From the NCBI GenBank assembly GCA_027627225.1, contig CM051029.1:28187048-28251047 (forward strand): a stretch of 64,000 bases of DNA. The letters run 5' to 3'. Below the pieces are notes generated by a model. It saw nothing but the letters and a program-made list of their open reading frames with translations, ran no database searches and had not been told where the DNA came from. The translations under genes were made by a program, and so were the position numbers. The DNA comes from Congeria kusceri. Its lineage: Eukaryota > Mollusca > Bivalvia > Myida > Dreissenidae. Below, piece by piece: positions 36,601-51,500 of this stretch. Position 1 is the first letter of the stretch; every line of letters starts with the position of its first letter.

Positions 36601-38712
36601 ACGGGGTTGTCTGGCACGACTCCGCGCTGTTGTAGCACACACAGTGGTTTTGGGGTTCCGGTTCGAGCTTCGTGAGGTCCTTCTCGAACAGGCTTTGGCC
36701 CTTCGGAATGCTTAATGCAGAAATGAAAGAAATGTGCTATCGACCATATTTTTCACAACTCATATTGTTCACATCTGTGAAAAATAGGATCTCATTCTTC
36801 ACAGGTGTGCAAATTAAGATCTTATTCTTCGCACATAACAGTCATATTATCCACGTTTTCTGTGACTTCTGTGATCGCATCTAGTTTTTGATATGCAATG
36901 AAATCACATTCTTCTGTGATACTCTCTCATACCCCGTTTTGGGCCAATTACATTCTTCACCATTTAAATGTGACAGATGATATCCTATTCTCCACAGGTG
37001 TATGAAAAATATGATTTGTGAAAAATATGATCCTACAGTGCTATAGGCAATTATATGGAAAACGAACATGTGTGATATGTTGCACACGTATGACGTATTT
37101 TAACGAGATGTATATGGTTTAGGAAATGCATGGTGTATTTCAACCTTTTATAATTATTTAGTTGTTTAGGAAAGAATGTTACCAACCTCAAGGCACATGC
37201 TATGCTCGAAAATATACTGAAATAAACTATGATGATTTTATTCATTCTACAATTTGAATAATCGAATCGTGTCCACACGAGAAGGTAGGAACAACTTAAA
37301 GATGTGTGTAATAATGACATAAATATTATATATATAAATAATCACCCACAACAAAATACTGATTTGGCAAAAAACACAAGAGCTGTCAGAGGATAGCGCG
37401 CTCGAATATTCGAAGTATTTCAGTTGGTACACATTTTGGAGAGAGGAAGGCGCATAAATTTGTTAAAATACAAAACTATTAAGTGAAGCCTTGTATAGTT
37501 AATACATTTTTGGAACAAAAACTTTAACCACAAAATATGTGTAAAAAGTGTGCATAACTCTGTCAAAACACAAAACTGAGTGTGGGTAATGGTACCCTGA
37601 TACTGGAGTTGATGACAAAGGTTAGTTTCAAGTGAATAACTTATGTAGTTTTGAGTTACAAAATTTGAATATAAGCTTTAACCAGAAAATCTACGTGAAA
37701 ACGGGGCATAACTCTGTCAAAATACAAAACAGAGTTATGGGTAATGTTGCCTCTGATACTAGAGTTGATGACAAAGGTTAGTTCCAAGTTTCAGGTGAAT
37801 AACTTACGTAGTTTTTAAGTAACCAAACTTTTGAATATAAACTTTTAACAGAAAATCTAAGTGAAAATGGGGCATCACTCTGTCAAAATACAAAATAGAG
37901 TTATTGGTAATGTTGCTCCTGATACTAGAGTTGATGACAAAGGTTAGTTCCAAGATTCAAGTGAAAAGCTTATGTAGTATTGAAGTTACAAAACTTTTGA
38001 ATATAAATTTTAACCAGAAAATCTATGTGAAAAAGGGGCATAACTCTGTCAAAATACAAAACATATTTATAGGGAATGTTGCCCCCCGCATACTGAAGTT
38101 GATGACAAAGGTATATTCCAAGTTCCAATTGAATAACGTATGTAGTTTTGAAGTATCCAGACTTTTGAATAAATACTTTAACCAATTCAGACGCGGACGC
38201 CGACGCAGAAGCCGGGGGTAGTAGGATAGCTTACCTATGCTTCGAATAGTCGAGCTAAAATCTGTATTTCAGGCAAACCAATCTTAAAACCTTAAAGTTT
38301 TTAGCGACGATAAAAAAACAACTCAATCTCGACCCTACCTGACGTTTTTGAGACCGTTGCCCGAAACACACAAATTTTGTGTTGGCCTTAAATTCCTGAG
38401 ATGTTGATCTTTTGTTTTATGTGACATTGTATTTCTCATGCATGTGCTTATTTGATGACATAACGACTCACCTCCAAGATTCGATGAACGCGTACGGGAA
38501 ACGTTCCATACGATGCCCTTGGCCATTTGGTGAAGTAAGATCGTTGTCGGGGTCACCGTCATATCTGCCACAGAGACCCTCTGTGTCCCTGAAGTTGACG
38601 TTAACAACGTAATGCAGTGCAGAAGATCACTATCGTCGTCGTTGTCGTCGTCGTCGTCCTCCTCCTTCTCCTCCTCCTCCTTCTCCTCCTCATCACAATC
38701 ATCATCACAATT

Positions 38713-38788
<76 letters not shown>

Positions 38789-41700
38789 CAATCATCATCA
38801 TCACCATTATCATCATCATCACAATCATCATCAGCATTATCATCATCATCATCCACCTCCTCCTCCTCAACATTATCATAATCATCATAATCAGCAGCAG
38901 CAGCGGCGGCGGCGACAGTGGCGGCATCAAAAGTTGCAGCAGTGTAAATATCATCATCATCAAAATCATCATTATCATCCGCATTATCATCTTCCTTGTG
39001 CAAATCCTCACCTTCATTATAATTCTGTATATTCTTTACAATCCTTATCATTAAACATCGGACACCACAACTGCTGTGTCCTGTCTAATACACGCATTTC
39101 CTGACCACTGTAACACATTTTTGTCTCTCTCTTTCTTTTTTTAACTATTATCGCTTCCACCACCCAATTGCTTGGGAAACATAACGTAAATCAATTGTTC
39201 TTTAAAAAGTTTATTAACACCATATAAACCACTAATTTAGAGTTCATGATTAATTTTACTTCTTAAACACTTTTATTATTTCAGTGACCAAATTATAAAT
39301 AAATGTCCAAAATATTTTATTTAATTATGAACAGGAGCTCAATAGAAAGAAAATTAAACCTAGTCCAGTTTGAGTAAGTCAATTATGGTGCCCTATTATA
39401 TACTACCAGTTGCATAAGTCATCCTAAATCTGAAGTACTGACCCAAAATCAATTAGTTCCAAAAGTTTGGGTCTACTTAACATTTTGTTATGTAATATTT
39501 TGGGTCTCTCAGTTACCTTAACATATTTCTTGGGTATTTTATGCAACATTTTGGGTCTCTCAAGTAGCTTTAACATATTTCTTGGGTATGTTGCGTAATA
39601 TTTTTGGTCACTCAAGTACCATTAACACATATTTCTTGGGTATGTTATGCAACATTTTGGGTCTCTCAAGTAGCTTGGTCACTGAGTGCAAGATGGATAA
39701 TCCTTAATTTAAAGTAAACATGGAAAGGAACAGTGTGGAGAGCGAATCTATGTACTTGCTGCTGTGTGGAGAGTGAATCTATGTACTGGCTGCTGTGTGG
39801 AGAGTGAATCTATGTACTTGCTGCTGTGTGGAGAGTGAATCTATGTACTGGCTGCTGTGTGGAGAGTGAATCTATGTACTGGCTGCTGTGTGGAGAGTGA
39901 ATCTATGCACTGGCTGCTGTGTGGAGAGTGAATCTATGCACTGGCTGCAGTGTGGAGAGTGAACCTATGCACTGGCTGCTGTGTGGAGAGTGAATCTATG
40001 CACTGGCTGCTGTGTGGAGAGTGAATCTATGTACTGGCTGCTGTGTGGAGAGTGAATCTATGCACTGGCTGCTGTGTGGAGAGTGAATCTATGCACTGGC
40101 TGCTGTGTGGAGAGTGAATCTATGCACTGGCTGCTGTGTGGAGAGTGAATCTATGCACTGGCTGCTGTGTGGAGAGTGAATCTATGTACTGGCTGCAGTG
40201 TGGAGAGTGAATCTATGTACTGGCTGCTGTGTGGAGAGTGAATCTATGTACTGGCTGCTGTGTGGAGAGTGAATCTATGTATTGGCTGCTGTGTGGAGAG
40301 TGAATCTATGTACTGGCTGCTGTGTGGAGAGTGAATCTATGTACTGGCTGCCGTGTCATCATTAAGCTTACTAATACTCTTATTAAATGCACTGCTGCAT
40401 CTTTCCTAGCCCCCTCTTTTACGTAAGTAAAATGTATAATACAAATATGTAAACATACACAGCCCTACATTCAAACCGCCACACCACATATATTTCTATG
40501 ACCTCACCGGTAGAAATGCCCGGGCACCTTGACGGACACGTCAATATGAGCAGCGAATGTAGATAGCTTCACGACAGCGCCGGACGGGAACTTGATCTGT
40601 AATAAATACAAGACGAAACTTGACAGAAGCAATCGGACGGAGCAGACCTCCGCCGTCGCGGCTCAGTCGTCCCATATCTCGTGAAACCAATGAATTATAC
40701 GAGCGGAAACAACCTGCGCTGCAATAAATACGAAACGAAACTAAAACGCACTCAGAGACCAGACCTCCGCCAAGGCGGCTCATTCGCTCTATATGTAGTT
40801 CAACTATTGAGTTATATACGAACGGAAACTACTTGTTCTGCAATAAATACGAGACAAAACTAAAACGCACTTGGAGAGCGTAGACCTCTGCCAAGGCGGC
40901 TAATTTGCTCATTATGTTGTTCAACTATTGAGTTAAATACAAAGCAACTATTGAGTTAAATAAAAACGGAAACTACTTGTTCAGCAATAAATACGAGACA
41001 AAACTAAAACGCACTCGGAGAGCGTAGACCTCTGCCAAGGCGGCTGATTCTCTCCATTTGTTTGTGCATTTAATGAATTATTCTGATGGAAACTACCTGC
41101 TTTGCAATAAATACGAAACGAAACTAGAAAGCACACGGAGAGCCAAGACCTCCGCCATGGAAGCTAATATTCTCCATTTGTTTGTGCATTTAATGAGTTA
41201 TATTGATGGAAGCTACCTGCGCTGCACTTAATACGAAACGAAACTAGAAAGCACTCGTAGCAGACCTCCGCTATGGCGGCTCAGTCGCATTATGTGTGGT
41301 GAAACTAATGAGTTATACGAACGGAAACAATCTACGCTGCAATAAATACAAAACGAAATTAGAAAACACACGGAGAGCGTAGACCTCCGCCATAGCAGCG
41401 AATATTCTCCATTTGTTCTGCAACTAATGAGTTGTATTGATGGAAACTGTCTGCTTTGCAATAATACGAAACGAAACTAGAAAGCACTCGTAGCAGACCT
41501 CCGCCATGGCGGTTCATTCGCTCTACATGTTGTGTAACTAATTAGTTATACGAACGGAAACTACCAGCTCTGCAATAAATGTAACTCTGTCTCGCTGAGT
41601 TACGGCCTTAAGGGGCCTCCTGTACTGTACAGTATGAGGGTCCCGTCGGTAATGTCACTTTATCAGTTATATCAGTTGACATTTTGTTGAAATATTTAGG

Positions 41701-44700
41701 ACTTCTGTAATTTAAAATTGAACTTGTACACGATGCTAGTAAGACCAAGCCTAATAAAACTTAAATATAGAAATACAATTTAATTAAATGTTCACGGCAT
41801 AGAGTGATGTGTTACACGTAGAGGACCACCCAAGAAACATTACTGCGGATTTTTATCGAGGTTTGCTCAGTGGTTTCAGAGGAGATGTTGTTTCAAAAAA
41901 GTTACGGCATCCACGCATGCTCAGGCACACGCACGACGGACTACTAGCATCATATAAGCTCGCTGGACGTTCGTCAGTGGAACTAACAAACAAGGACACT
42001 GCATTTGGATATAACAAACAAAGAAATTATCCTTTGATCTAACAAACAAGGACATTGCCAATGGATCAAACACATTAGGGCATTGCCATTGGATCTAACA
42101 AACGAAGACATTGCATTTGTATCTAACAAACAAGGACATTGTCAATGGATCAAACAAACAAGGACATTACCAATGGATCTAACAAACAACGACATTGCCG
42201 AAGGATCTAACAAACAAGAAAATTACCAATGGATTTAACAAACAAGGACATTGCCAATGGATCTAACAAACAAGGACATTGCATTTGGATCTAACAAGCA
42301 AGGACATTGCCAATTGATCGAACAAAGTAGGATACTGCCAATGTATCTAAAAAAACTCTATGATTATGGTACGGATTCATACCACGTATTCAATTCCAGA
42401 CTTGCTCCGAACGATGTCAGCCTTTCCCACGGCGTTGCCGACGGTTTTCACAGACATCTTTGGCTGCGTCTTCCCCGGTTGGCCGTCGCACATGTCCAAG
42501 ATGATGACGTCATTTCCTTCGCGCACGGCAACGCCGCAATTGAGGGAAGTCTGACCAAAGGCGTACGTGCGGGTCTCGACCTGAATGTTACAGAACAAGT
42601 ATACGTCTTAGTTTTCGTTCCTACTTTTGGAAATAATCGTAATCGTGTTTGAGATAAGTAGAAAATATGAACAATTATCATGTCCCAAAACGTGCATTTT
42701 TAATAGGATTATAATCATAATCGTCACCACCACCATCATCACCATCATCACTATCACCATCGTTATCATGATAATCATGATCATCATGATCATCATGATC
42801 ATCATTATCATCATCATCACCACCACCATCACGATCATCTTCGTCATCGTCATCATTATCATCACCATCATCATCATCATCATTGTCATCATAAAGATCA
42901 TCACCATCATCATCAGTATCATCATCAGTATCACCATCATCATCATCATCATTATCATCATCATCATCACAATCATCATCATCATCATCGTCATCATTAT
43001 TATCATCACCATCATCACCATCATCACCATCATCATCATCATTATCACCACCACCATCATCATAAGCAGCAACATCAGCATAATCATAATCACCCCCGCC
43101 GACGTCGTCGTCGTCGTGAACATCCTCATCATCACATCATTATCATTATCATCATCATCGCCATCACCACAATCATCATCTTCATCATCATCGTCATCAT
43201 TAGCTACACCACCACCACTATCATAATTATTATCATGTTAACTTTGAACAGTATACTCTGAAAGTCCCGGTTGTCCTCTGCACTAGAACATACTGTCCAA
43301 CATGAAAGTTGTCGTAGTGTTTACTGAAAACATAATGACGTCATAATTACATCATTGCCACATAAGATACGTATTTATGAAAAACTTTTACCAAGAATAA
43401 AATAATAATTTAAAAAAAAAACAACAGAAAAAAGAGCAATCATTAGGTTATCATGTATGATTTTGCACATTGAATAAAACTTTAAATAAAATGTGAAACA
43501 CAAGAAATAACAAAGAACAATTGTCTAAAAACAAACAAATACCGCAATGGTAAACAGGGTTAAGCTCCAAGCAGATTTCATGAAATTTGCAATGTTACTT
43601 GTGCCATAATTATATATCAAAATGCTGAGAGCGTAGAAAGACTATTGGCGAGAAAAGGAAAGAAACCAAATTCAAGGGAAATAAACTGCAATAATTTTCT
43701 AACAGAAAGGACACATATGTTTGAATGAAATTGAATTTCTGCAATACCATTTTTACACAAGACAAATCAAACTACTCATTGTTATACTCCCTTCTTTCAA
43801 CATCTTGGGAGATATATAGGTTTGTATGCAAACTACTTAATACCAACACAATAATATACATAACAGCGAACCTGTCGACTATTCCTGAACGGGCCGAAAT
43901 AGCTGATGGAGTGTATACATTTGGAGGTATTGATTTTAGTGCTTCGTAGCCTACAAGGTAAAAAGTAGGTCACGCGATTCATTCTCTCGAAGTCGCCCTA
44001 CTAAAGACCGTTGGCTTCCATCGACAGTTTAATCAAAGCGTTTAACGCTGAACGACTGCGGCTTGCCATTAACAGTAAAATATCACAAGGGCTATGTTCA
44101 CGAACAAGTTATATAAGTTATAACAGATTTGCAAGCAATGTATAACTTCATTTAAAGGACGCATTCCCAATCACAGAGAGCTGCGTGTTCCCTAAATGGG
44201 TAGAAAAAAAAACACAATCCAACTGTGTAGCGATTAAATATATCGGAATGTAAAGGTTTCAACCATAGGCTCTTGGCTGTTTCACAAACAACAAATCCTA
44301 GTCCTATATATATTTATAATAAACTCGAAGCTATCATCAGTCAATGATGCTTGATTTCAGAGTGCCTTTTCAACTCTATTATAAGTTTTGGATATATTTC
44401 TTTTATTGTTTTGTCGCCGCCCATCCAACACGTTTGTTCCAAAATAAGTTAAACAATTAAGTCGTGTCGTGGAAAAATCGGGCTGAAATGCATGTACGTA
44501 AAGTGTCGCCCCGGATTAGTGTGTGCAGTCAGCACAGGCTAATCCTGGACGACATTTTCCGCCTACAGTGGATTTATGTTTAGAAGAGACTTCCTTAAAA
44601 CAGAAAATACCACAAAAGCGGAAAGTGTCGTCCTGAATCAGCCTGTGCGGAGTGCGGACTGCACAGGCTGATCCAGGAGGACAATTTACGCACATGCATT

Positions 44701-45503
44701 AAGAACGGGTTTCCCACGACACGCCTCAATTTATAAAAACCAAATGGCCTTACTTGTTCTTCTGGTTGTCGAACGTAAAAATATGCGGGTCGCCAGATGA
44801 TACGCACATGCCTCCCTCGCTGCTTGGCGTCGTTTGCACCTGTATATGAAACGATTCTCGCTCGTTTACGTCCATCTATGTCATACGTAAAATGTTGTTT
44901 CTGATTCAAAGACTCATATATATATATATATAATGTTTGTATTATAATGTATCGATCTGTATTGAGTTGTGATCTTCTGTTATTTATCAACTATAAATAC
45001 TGCATAATCTTACTAAACTCTCTAGTGGGAAGTTATACATTATATCGTTATCATCATGACGTCCACGACGATGATGACGATGACGACGACTATAATGATA
45101 ATGCTGCTGCTGTTGCTGCTGCTGGTGATGATAATGATGACGATGAGGAACACAATGAAAACGATGATGATAATGACGACGGCGACGATGATGATGAGGA
45201 GGAAAACAATGCTGCTGCTGATGATGATAGTGATGATGATAGTAATGTATTAACTATGACTCTAAATGAACACCCTTGAGGCGTCATTATTTTAAGAAAT
45301 AAAATTAGAACATACTGGAAGTGGGTGAATCTGCAGACTGTGCCACTCTTTACCGGTACAGCTGCCAGTGTATGTGAACTCGATATTGGATACACCGCCG
45401 TTCTGAGGAGCGAAACTGGGGGTTGTTGAAACCTGGAAAAAACATACAAGTAGTAAGAACCACAACAACAACAATAATAAAATCAACAACAACAACAACA
45501 AAA

Positions 45504-45535
<32 letters not shown>

Positions 45536-48500
45536 AACTACTACTACCTTTACTACTACTTCTTTTATTATTAGTATTATTATTATTATTATCATTATTA
45601 TTATTATTATTAACATTATTATTATTATAACTACTATAACTATTATAACTACTACTACTACTACTATTTCTACTACTGCTACTACTTCTACTACTGCAAC
45701 TTCTACTTCAACTATAGTAATACTACTACTACTACTACTACTTCTACTACTACTACTAATAATAATAATAATTATTATTATTATTTTATTATTATTACTT
45801 ATTATTATAATGTTGTTGTTGTTATTGGTTTAAAAAATATGCTCGATAATTTAGTTATTTTGGCCGCTGGTAGCGTTGACATAATGTATACCTTCATACT
45901 TGTTGTAGCTGTCGAGTTGATCCAATCCTTCGGACGCAATGTCAGACGACACTCGCTGAGGGAAACATTGCCTGTGAAAACAAGATTATGTGTTTGATAA
46001 ACACACTTGCCCACGGTTGGTACTGGATAGCCCATTTCTTAGTCCAAATTAAGTCCAGGTCAAGGTCAAAGTGAGGTTGGGTGATATGGGTGGATTGGAG
46101 ATAGTCATAAGCAACAACTGTGTAAGTATCCAAGTGTTGTAGCAAGCGGTGTTGGTGCTAGACGAAACGGTAAAATCTAGTTTACCAAGAAACAGCCCAT
46201 TTGAAATATTCTAAGTGCAAATTAGGTCAAGGTCAAGGTCAAAATGAGGTTGGGTGATATGGTTGGATAAAGAATGGTCATCAGCAACAACTGTGTAAGT
46301 ATCCAAGTGTTGTAGCAAGCGGTGTTGGTGCTAGTAGTAACGGTAAAATCTACTCAACTTTCTCATAGACGGAAGGACGGACGGACGAACGAACGGACGG
46401 AAGGACCGACGGGCAGAACAATCACTATATGCATCCCGCATCAAGATGCCGGGGGCATAAACACCCCTTTCTTAGTCTAGATCAATCTCTTGTACACCAG
46501 CTACATTCCATTCACCTCTGTAGTTGGCTCGGAAAGTAGTTCCAACTCATGCACGAGACTTTAGTCACATGATCATAGCATTCAAAAGCAACGCACAATC
46601 CATTCTGTCCATTTTGTTTACATTGCGAAAGGATGCGTCAATGGGCATGACAATAGTTTCAATAACAGGAATAAAACTTATTAATGTTTCCCCATTGATG
46701 ATAATAAAAAACAACAACACATGTATTCTTTATTTCTATGCTCGTGGTCCTAACAATCAACTTTAATGTGCGTTAAATATTTGTTTCCGTTTTGACAAGA
46801 TTCTTGCCCGTTGCAGAGGTTATGGTGAAAGCAACAAAACGACAACTTTACCAGGAGATTGAGGCCGCGTGAGAAATTATTTTGGTTTCGGTAACCCGAC
46901 CGACCCTTTTTATTTTGGCGACCCTTAAATAGTTTATATACCAGTAAAATCACCTTACGAAGCACGACCGAATACGAATCGGTGAAATGGGGCATGATGC
47001 CGATTTAAAACTTTTTACTGGTTCTTGGCTAAGTAATGCTACTAGCGTTCATTTTATACATGTATTGGAATTACGAGAATATATGTAATAAAAGTCAAGA
47101 GTGTAAACTCAAAATATAAAATGTTATCCGACGCAAATATTAATAGCAACCACAACATGTATTTTGTTTGGCCTTATGTTCACGGCAATAGACAGCAAGA
47201 ACAAAATTAATTCGCAGTTAAAGCCCGTGAAACATATAGCCAGCAAGAACTTTCAGTTGAAACACTGAACATAGCTTAGGCCATACAAACTTGATTCTAT
47301 GTTTAGCGTCCCCATGATTTTTCGAAACTTACCAACCAGGCAGGAAAAAACAAACAATGAGTCGATAAAAAAATACTTTTCTTTCACAACTTAATCAAAG
47401 CAGTGGTACAAGCCAAAATGTTTACCTGCCAAACTGTTAAATACCATTTCATATTGGGAACCTACTTTAACACAGTATTTTAACTGTGTGAATTGACTAT
47501 TTGCACACTGTTTTTACAATATTGGTCAAAACACCTGAAAGTCATTTTTTCGGCGTAGCTGTCTAAGATCACTTTTGACCTAAATTTCTTGCGATAATTT
47601 TATGCAGCGGGAAAAATGAATGCCAATAGAATTGGGCAAATTTTCTAATTTTACGGAATGCAAACGTACAACAATGGTAAGATGTCTACCAATAACTGTT
47701 GCATATTTTTGGGGATTAAAATTTACATAATTGTTTACATTAGCGGTTAAAATAAAGTTAAAAACATATTTTCGACATACACTCAAGAACTGAACATAAT
47801 TATGACAAATTTTACTCATTGTATGTCATGAACAGAATGTAATATTCACGCACATAATGAAATAATTATTTTGTTTAGCCTACATCGGCGGCACGCTCTA
47901 TAAATAGCAATTACAATGATCCCATCGATTGACCGATATCTGTGCTCTGAAACATACGTAGATATTATTCATCACCGGTGAAAACATAGAAGGAATAAAC
48001 GGTTTATTCACGGTAGACATATTAATAATGTTTGAGCTTATCTCAAATTAATTTTAGGTCCGATAAGTTTTCTTATGGTGTCCGATTAATCTACAGTCTA
48101 ATCTAAGTATACTTAGTGGGGACCAAAAAATCTGGGGTCTGAGAAGTCACGTAACTGATCATCTTGTCCCTCTTATATTATGTTTCGGGTTAAAAATGAC
48201 ATCTCAATATTAATTTCAACGCCGATCGTCTTTTTTAAAGACATTTCTTGTTTCAAATCTTTCACATTGTCAAAATTGTGTTTTTCTGGTTCAGGCATCC
48301 AAAAACCTACCAGCCCGAGAACGCTAAACATAGAATATCAAATTGGTATGACCTTACTGTAACGATTTATTGCCTTTTCTTGGGAGGGGTAGAACCAGTT
48401 CTTGATGCTACTGAGTCTGAAAACGAATTAACATGCTCACCATTGTCAGTTGAGACCCCGTACTCGACTTTGCAGTCACAGGAAGTCCTTTTGCAGACGA

Positions 48501-51500
48501 CAGGAACTGTTGACGTCATCGTTACTTCCTGCCACGTGCTATTCAAGGTCACTTTTTCGGGAGAAATCTTTTAAAAAAGAGATTCGTTTATGTGGAAATG
48601 TATTTCAAGCTCTATCTTAGACTGGAAATCAAACATTACACAATTATTCAAGCAAGGTATTTCATTTGCTTATATTAAATAATAAGAAAAAAAAGAATTA
48701 AGTTTAAGAATACACATTCCTGCACATTACATAATATGCATTCCAGTCTTAGTCCAAAATATAACCTTCATTTTGATTGGTCGTTCGCTTGTAGGTCATT
48801 GTTACACAATAGTAGATATCCATACATGGAAATGCTTACTATAAATTCTGAGAAGGCGCGGTTTAAAATAGCCATTCAGAGGCAAAGCCAAAAATAAAAC
48901 ATATTAACCTACATTTCAGCCAATCAGCTATGTGAAACCTCGCCTTCTCAGAATTCGTAGTAAACATTGTGATATCTGGATATCTACTATTCCCATGTTC
49001 TGATAATGTTTATGAGTACGACCAATCAAAATGTAGGTTATGTTGAAAGTAAGTAAAAACATATTAAGTAAAATCTCACTGGCGCCCCTTCTTAACCAAT
49101 AAGATTTTACTTAATATGTTCTAACTATACAAAGCGTCCGTTGAAACATGACCGTAATGATTAAGTTCTTTATTTTAATTGGGTGGAATCAAGCCATGCC
49201 ATTAGAAAAAATGCATGTTATATTCTTATGAATTCTAATACAATATCATGCTGTCCGCAAAGTACCTTGATTCCCGCCCAGTAGCTGTTGCTTTGGAACG
49301 CCGGACTGGACCTGTTAGTATGCTTGTCAGCAAATTGTGTCGTCACCGTGCAGGAAATATTCGCGTTCATAAACCCGTCCAGATCCTCCCCGTGCAAAAC
49401 CGACCGTCTTTCCGATCCCATCAGCGTCTCCGACTTGATGACGTTGCCGTCCGAAAACCACGTGACGTTCATGACGGCGTCCAAGAAGAGGGATGGATAC
49501 GGTACAATGCACGTGAACTTAAAGTCGGTACCGACCACTTCCGGTCCAGCCATGAATGGGTTTTGGGCAAGGTTCGGATAAAGCTCTAAATGAAAATATA
49601 TATAGTTGTTGCTGATTATACATGTAATGAATCTTTTGTGACAATAATTCATTTACATTCTTATTCGCTCTTGTTCGGTTTGTTCTTCCGGTCAACTAGA
49701 TGCTCGTCATTTGTTTCCGTGGTGAAAACGTACATCAAAACTAATAAGACTGTTAATATACAATTAATGGTGCTGTTAAATCAGTGAACCTTACGAAAAC
49801 AAAAATGAGGACATTAGTAAAACTGATGGATGCTCTGTTAGACCGTATACAGCTCACGCGGTATACAGCTTACGCGTAAGCTGTATACGTTGACTATAAA
49901 ACCGTATACAGCTTACACCGAATACAGCTCACCGTAAGCTGTATACGTCAAGATGCTGCATATCGCCGTATATAGCTCATGTCTAAAAGATGACGATGAT
50001 CATGGATGTTTGAAGTCGTGTTGTTGCTTTTGATGCTGTTGCTGTGTTAGACGTTTTATAAATAGTGTGTTTGCCTGTCTTTTCATCCGTCCGTCCGCCC
50101 GCCATTCCACCGGTCAGTCCGTACGCCAGTTCCACTGTTCATTTGTCCTTCAATCGCATTAACTTTCATTAGAATATGGCTCACCGTAAGCTGTATACGT
50201 TATCAACTAACGTATACAGCTCGCACGCAAGCTGTATACGGCGTGAGCGTTATACGGTCTAACAATGCTCTCAGATGCGTTTTATCAAGCAATATAACAA
50301 TGAAAATGGCAGAGATATTATAATAACTAAACATCACTAGAACTGTAGGACTAAATCTGAAATCAAAACTGTATGTAGGCACGCCACAAAATACTACACG
50401 AACATGCAGATGAAGTTAAAGTGATGGATCATCACTCACTATAATACAATAAGATTCCATCAAATATCATTGCATTTGATGCAACAGTTCCAGAGAAAAA
50501 GACATGACACAATTTGAATATTCAAAGACTCGTATATATCTGAGAAAAAACATTGAAGCGGAACACCATGGTAATAGGCATCTCCTCTAGGAAATGAAAC
50601 TTTACATAAAGTTTCATTGACATCTGACCAGTAATTACTGAAAATTGGTCCGGACAAGGATTGTGCATTATGTAATCATTTCAGTAATCTTCAAAGTCCC
50701 ATAACTATGAAAGAAATGATTGTAGCGGAATGCCCTGGTAATATGCACACCTTTTCTTGGCAAAGAAGCTTCCCATAAAGTTTTGTTGAATTCCAGCCAG
50801 TAGTTGCTGAGAAATAGCCGTAAATAGCATTACACTACAGGTATCTACTAATTTCAGAAATCTTCAAAGTCGTATAAATCTGAGCGAAATCATTAAAGCG
50901 GATCGTTCTGGTAATATGTACACCTCCTCGTGGTAATAAACCTTCCGATCAAGTTTCGTTGAATTCCGGCTAGGAAAAAACCTGGACAGGAAGGTAGGAC
51001 TGAAGGACGGACGGGCGGAAGAATGGGCAGAAGGAAGGACTGACGGACAAAGCGGCGACTATATGCCCCCCCCACCCAAAAAAAAAAAAAATCTTTCGGG
51101 GAGTATACAAAGTTCAAACGATAATCATGGAAAAGACGCATACATATCACATAAAACTGGTTTTCAGTGCTAACTAACAATGAAATGACGGACCCAGCAA
51201 ACAGAAAGCGGACATAACAGAAGTAGTTTTAGTGAAGGGTTACCTACAAGTAGTACACATTAGAACTGTGATCATCTAAGTACAGACAGTAAACCATCAG
51301 CTATTGTTGTAAAGGTTTATTCTACTGAACAAACGGTGTGTGGGTGCTTAAATCTGCACACCAAAGCACTCTGATTATCGCAACATGATATGCGACTTCT
51401 ACTACTAAGGCATTTATCAATTGTCCTAGCCAGGAGCCGAAGAAATAACATGATGACATGTGGAATGTCTGAACTAGAACTGTGACAACTGTCACAAAAG

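Noticed and set aside
38335..39051. Long minus-strand open frame with poly-Asp
   Set aside because: The acidic stretch is an (ATC)n microsatellite; only the small part at 38472-38588 is a real exon.
42608..43226. Long poly-Met and poly-Ile open frames
   Set aside because: Caused by a (ATC)n microsatellite free of stops in several frames.
45423..45833. Poly-Thr open frame
   Set aside because: (ACT/ATT)n microsatellite; overlaps the antisense of exon 7 only by chance.
49248..49589. Plus-strand open frames over exon 4
   Set aside because: Shadows of the well-supported minus-strand Ig-like exon.
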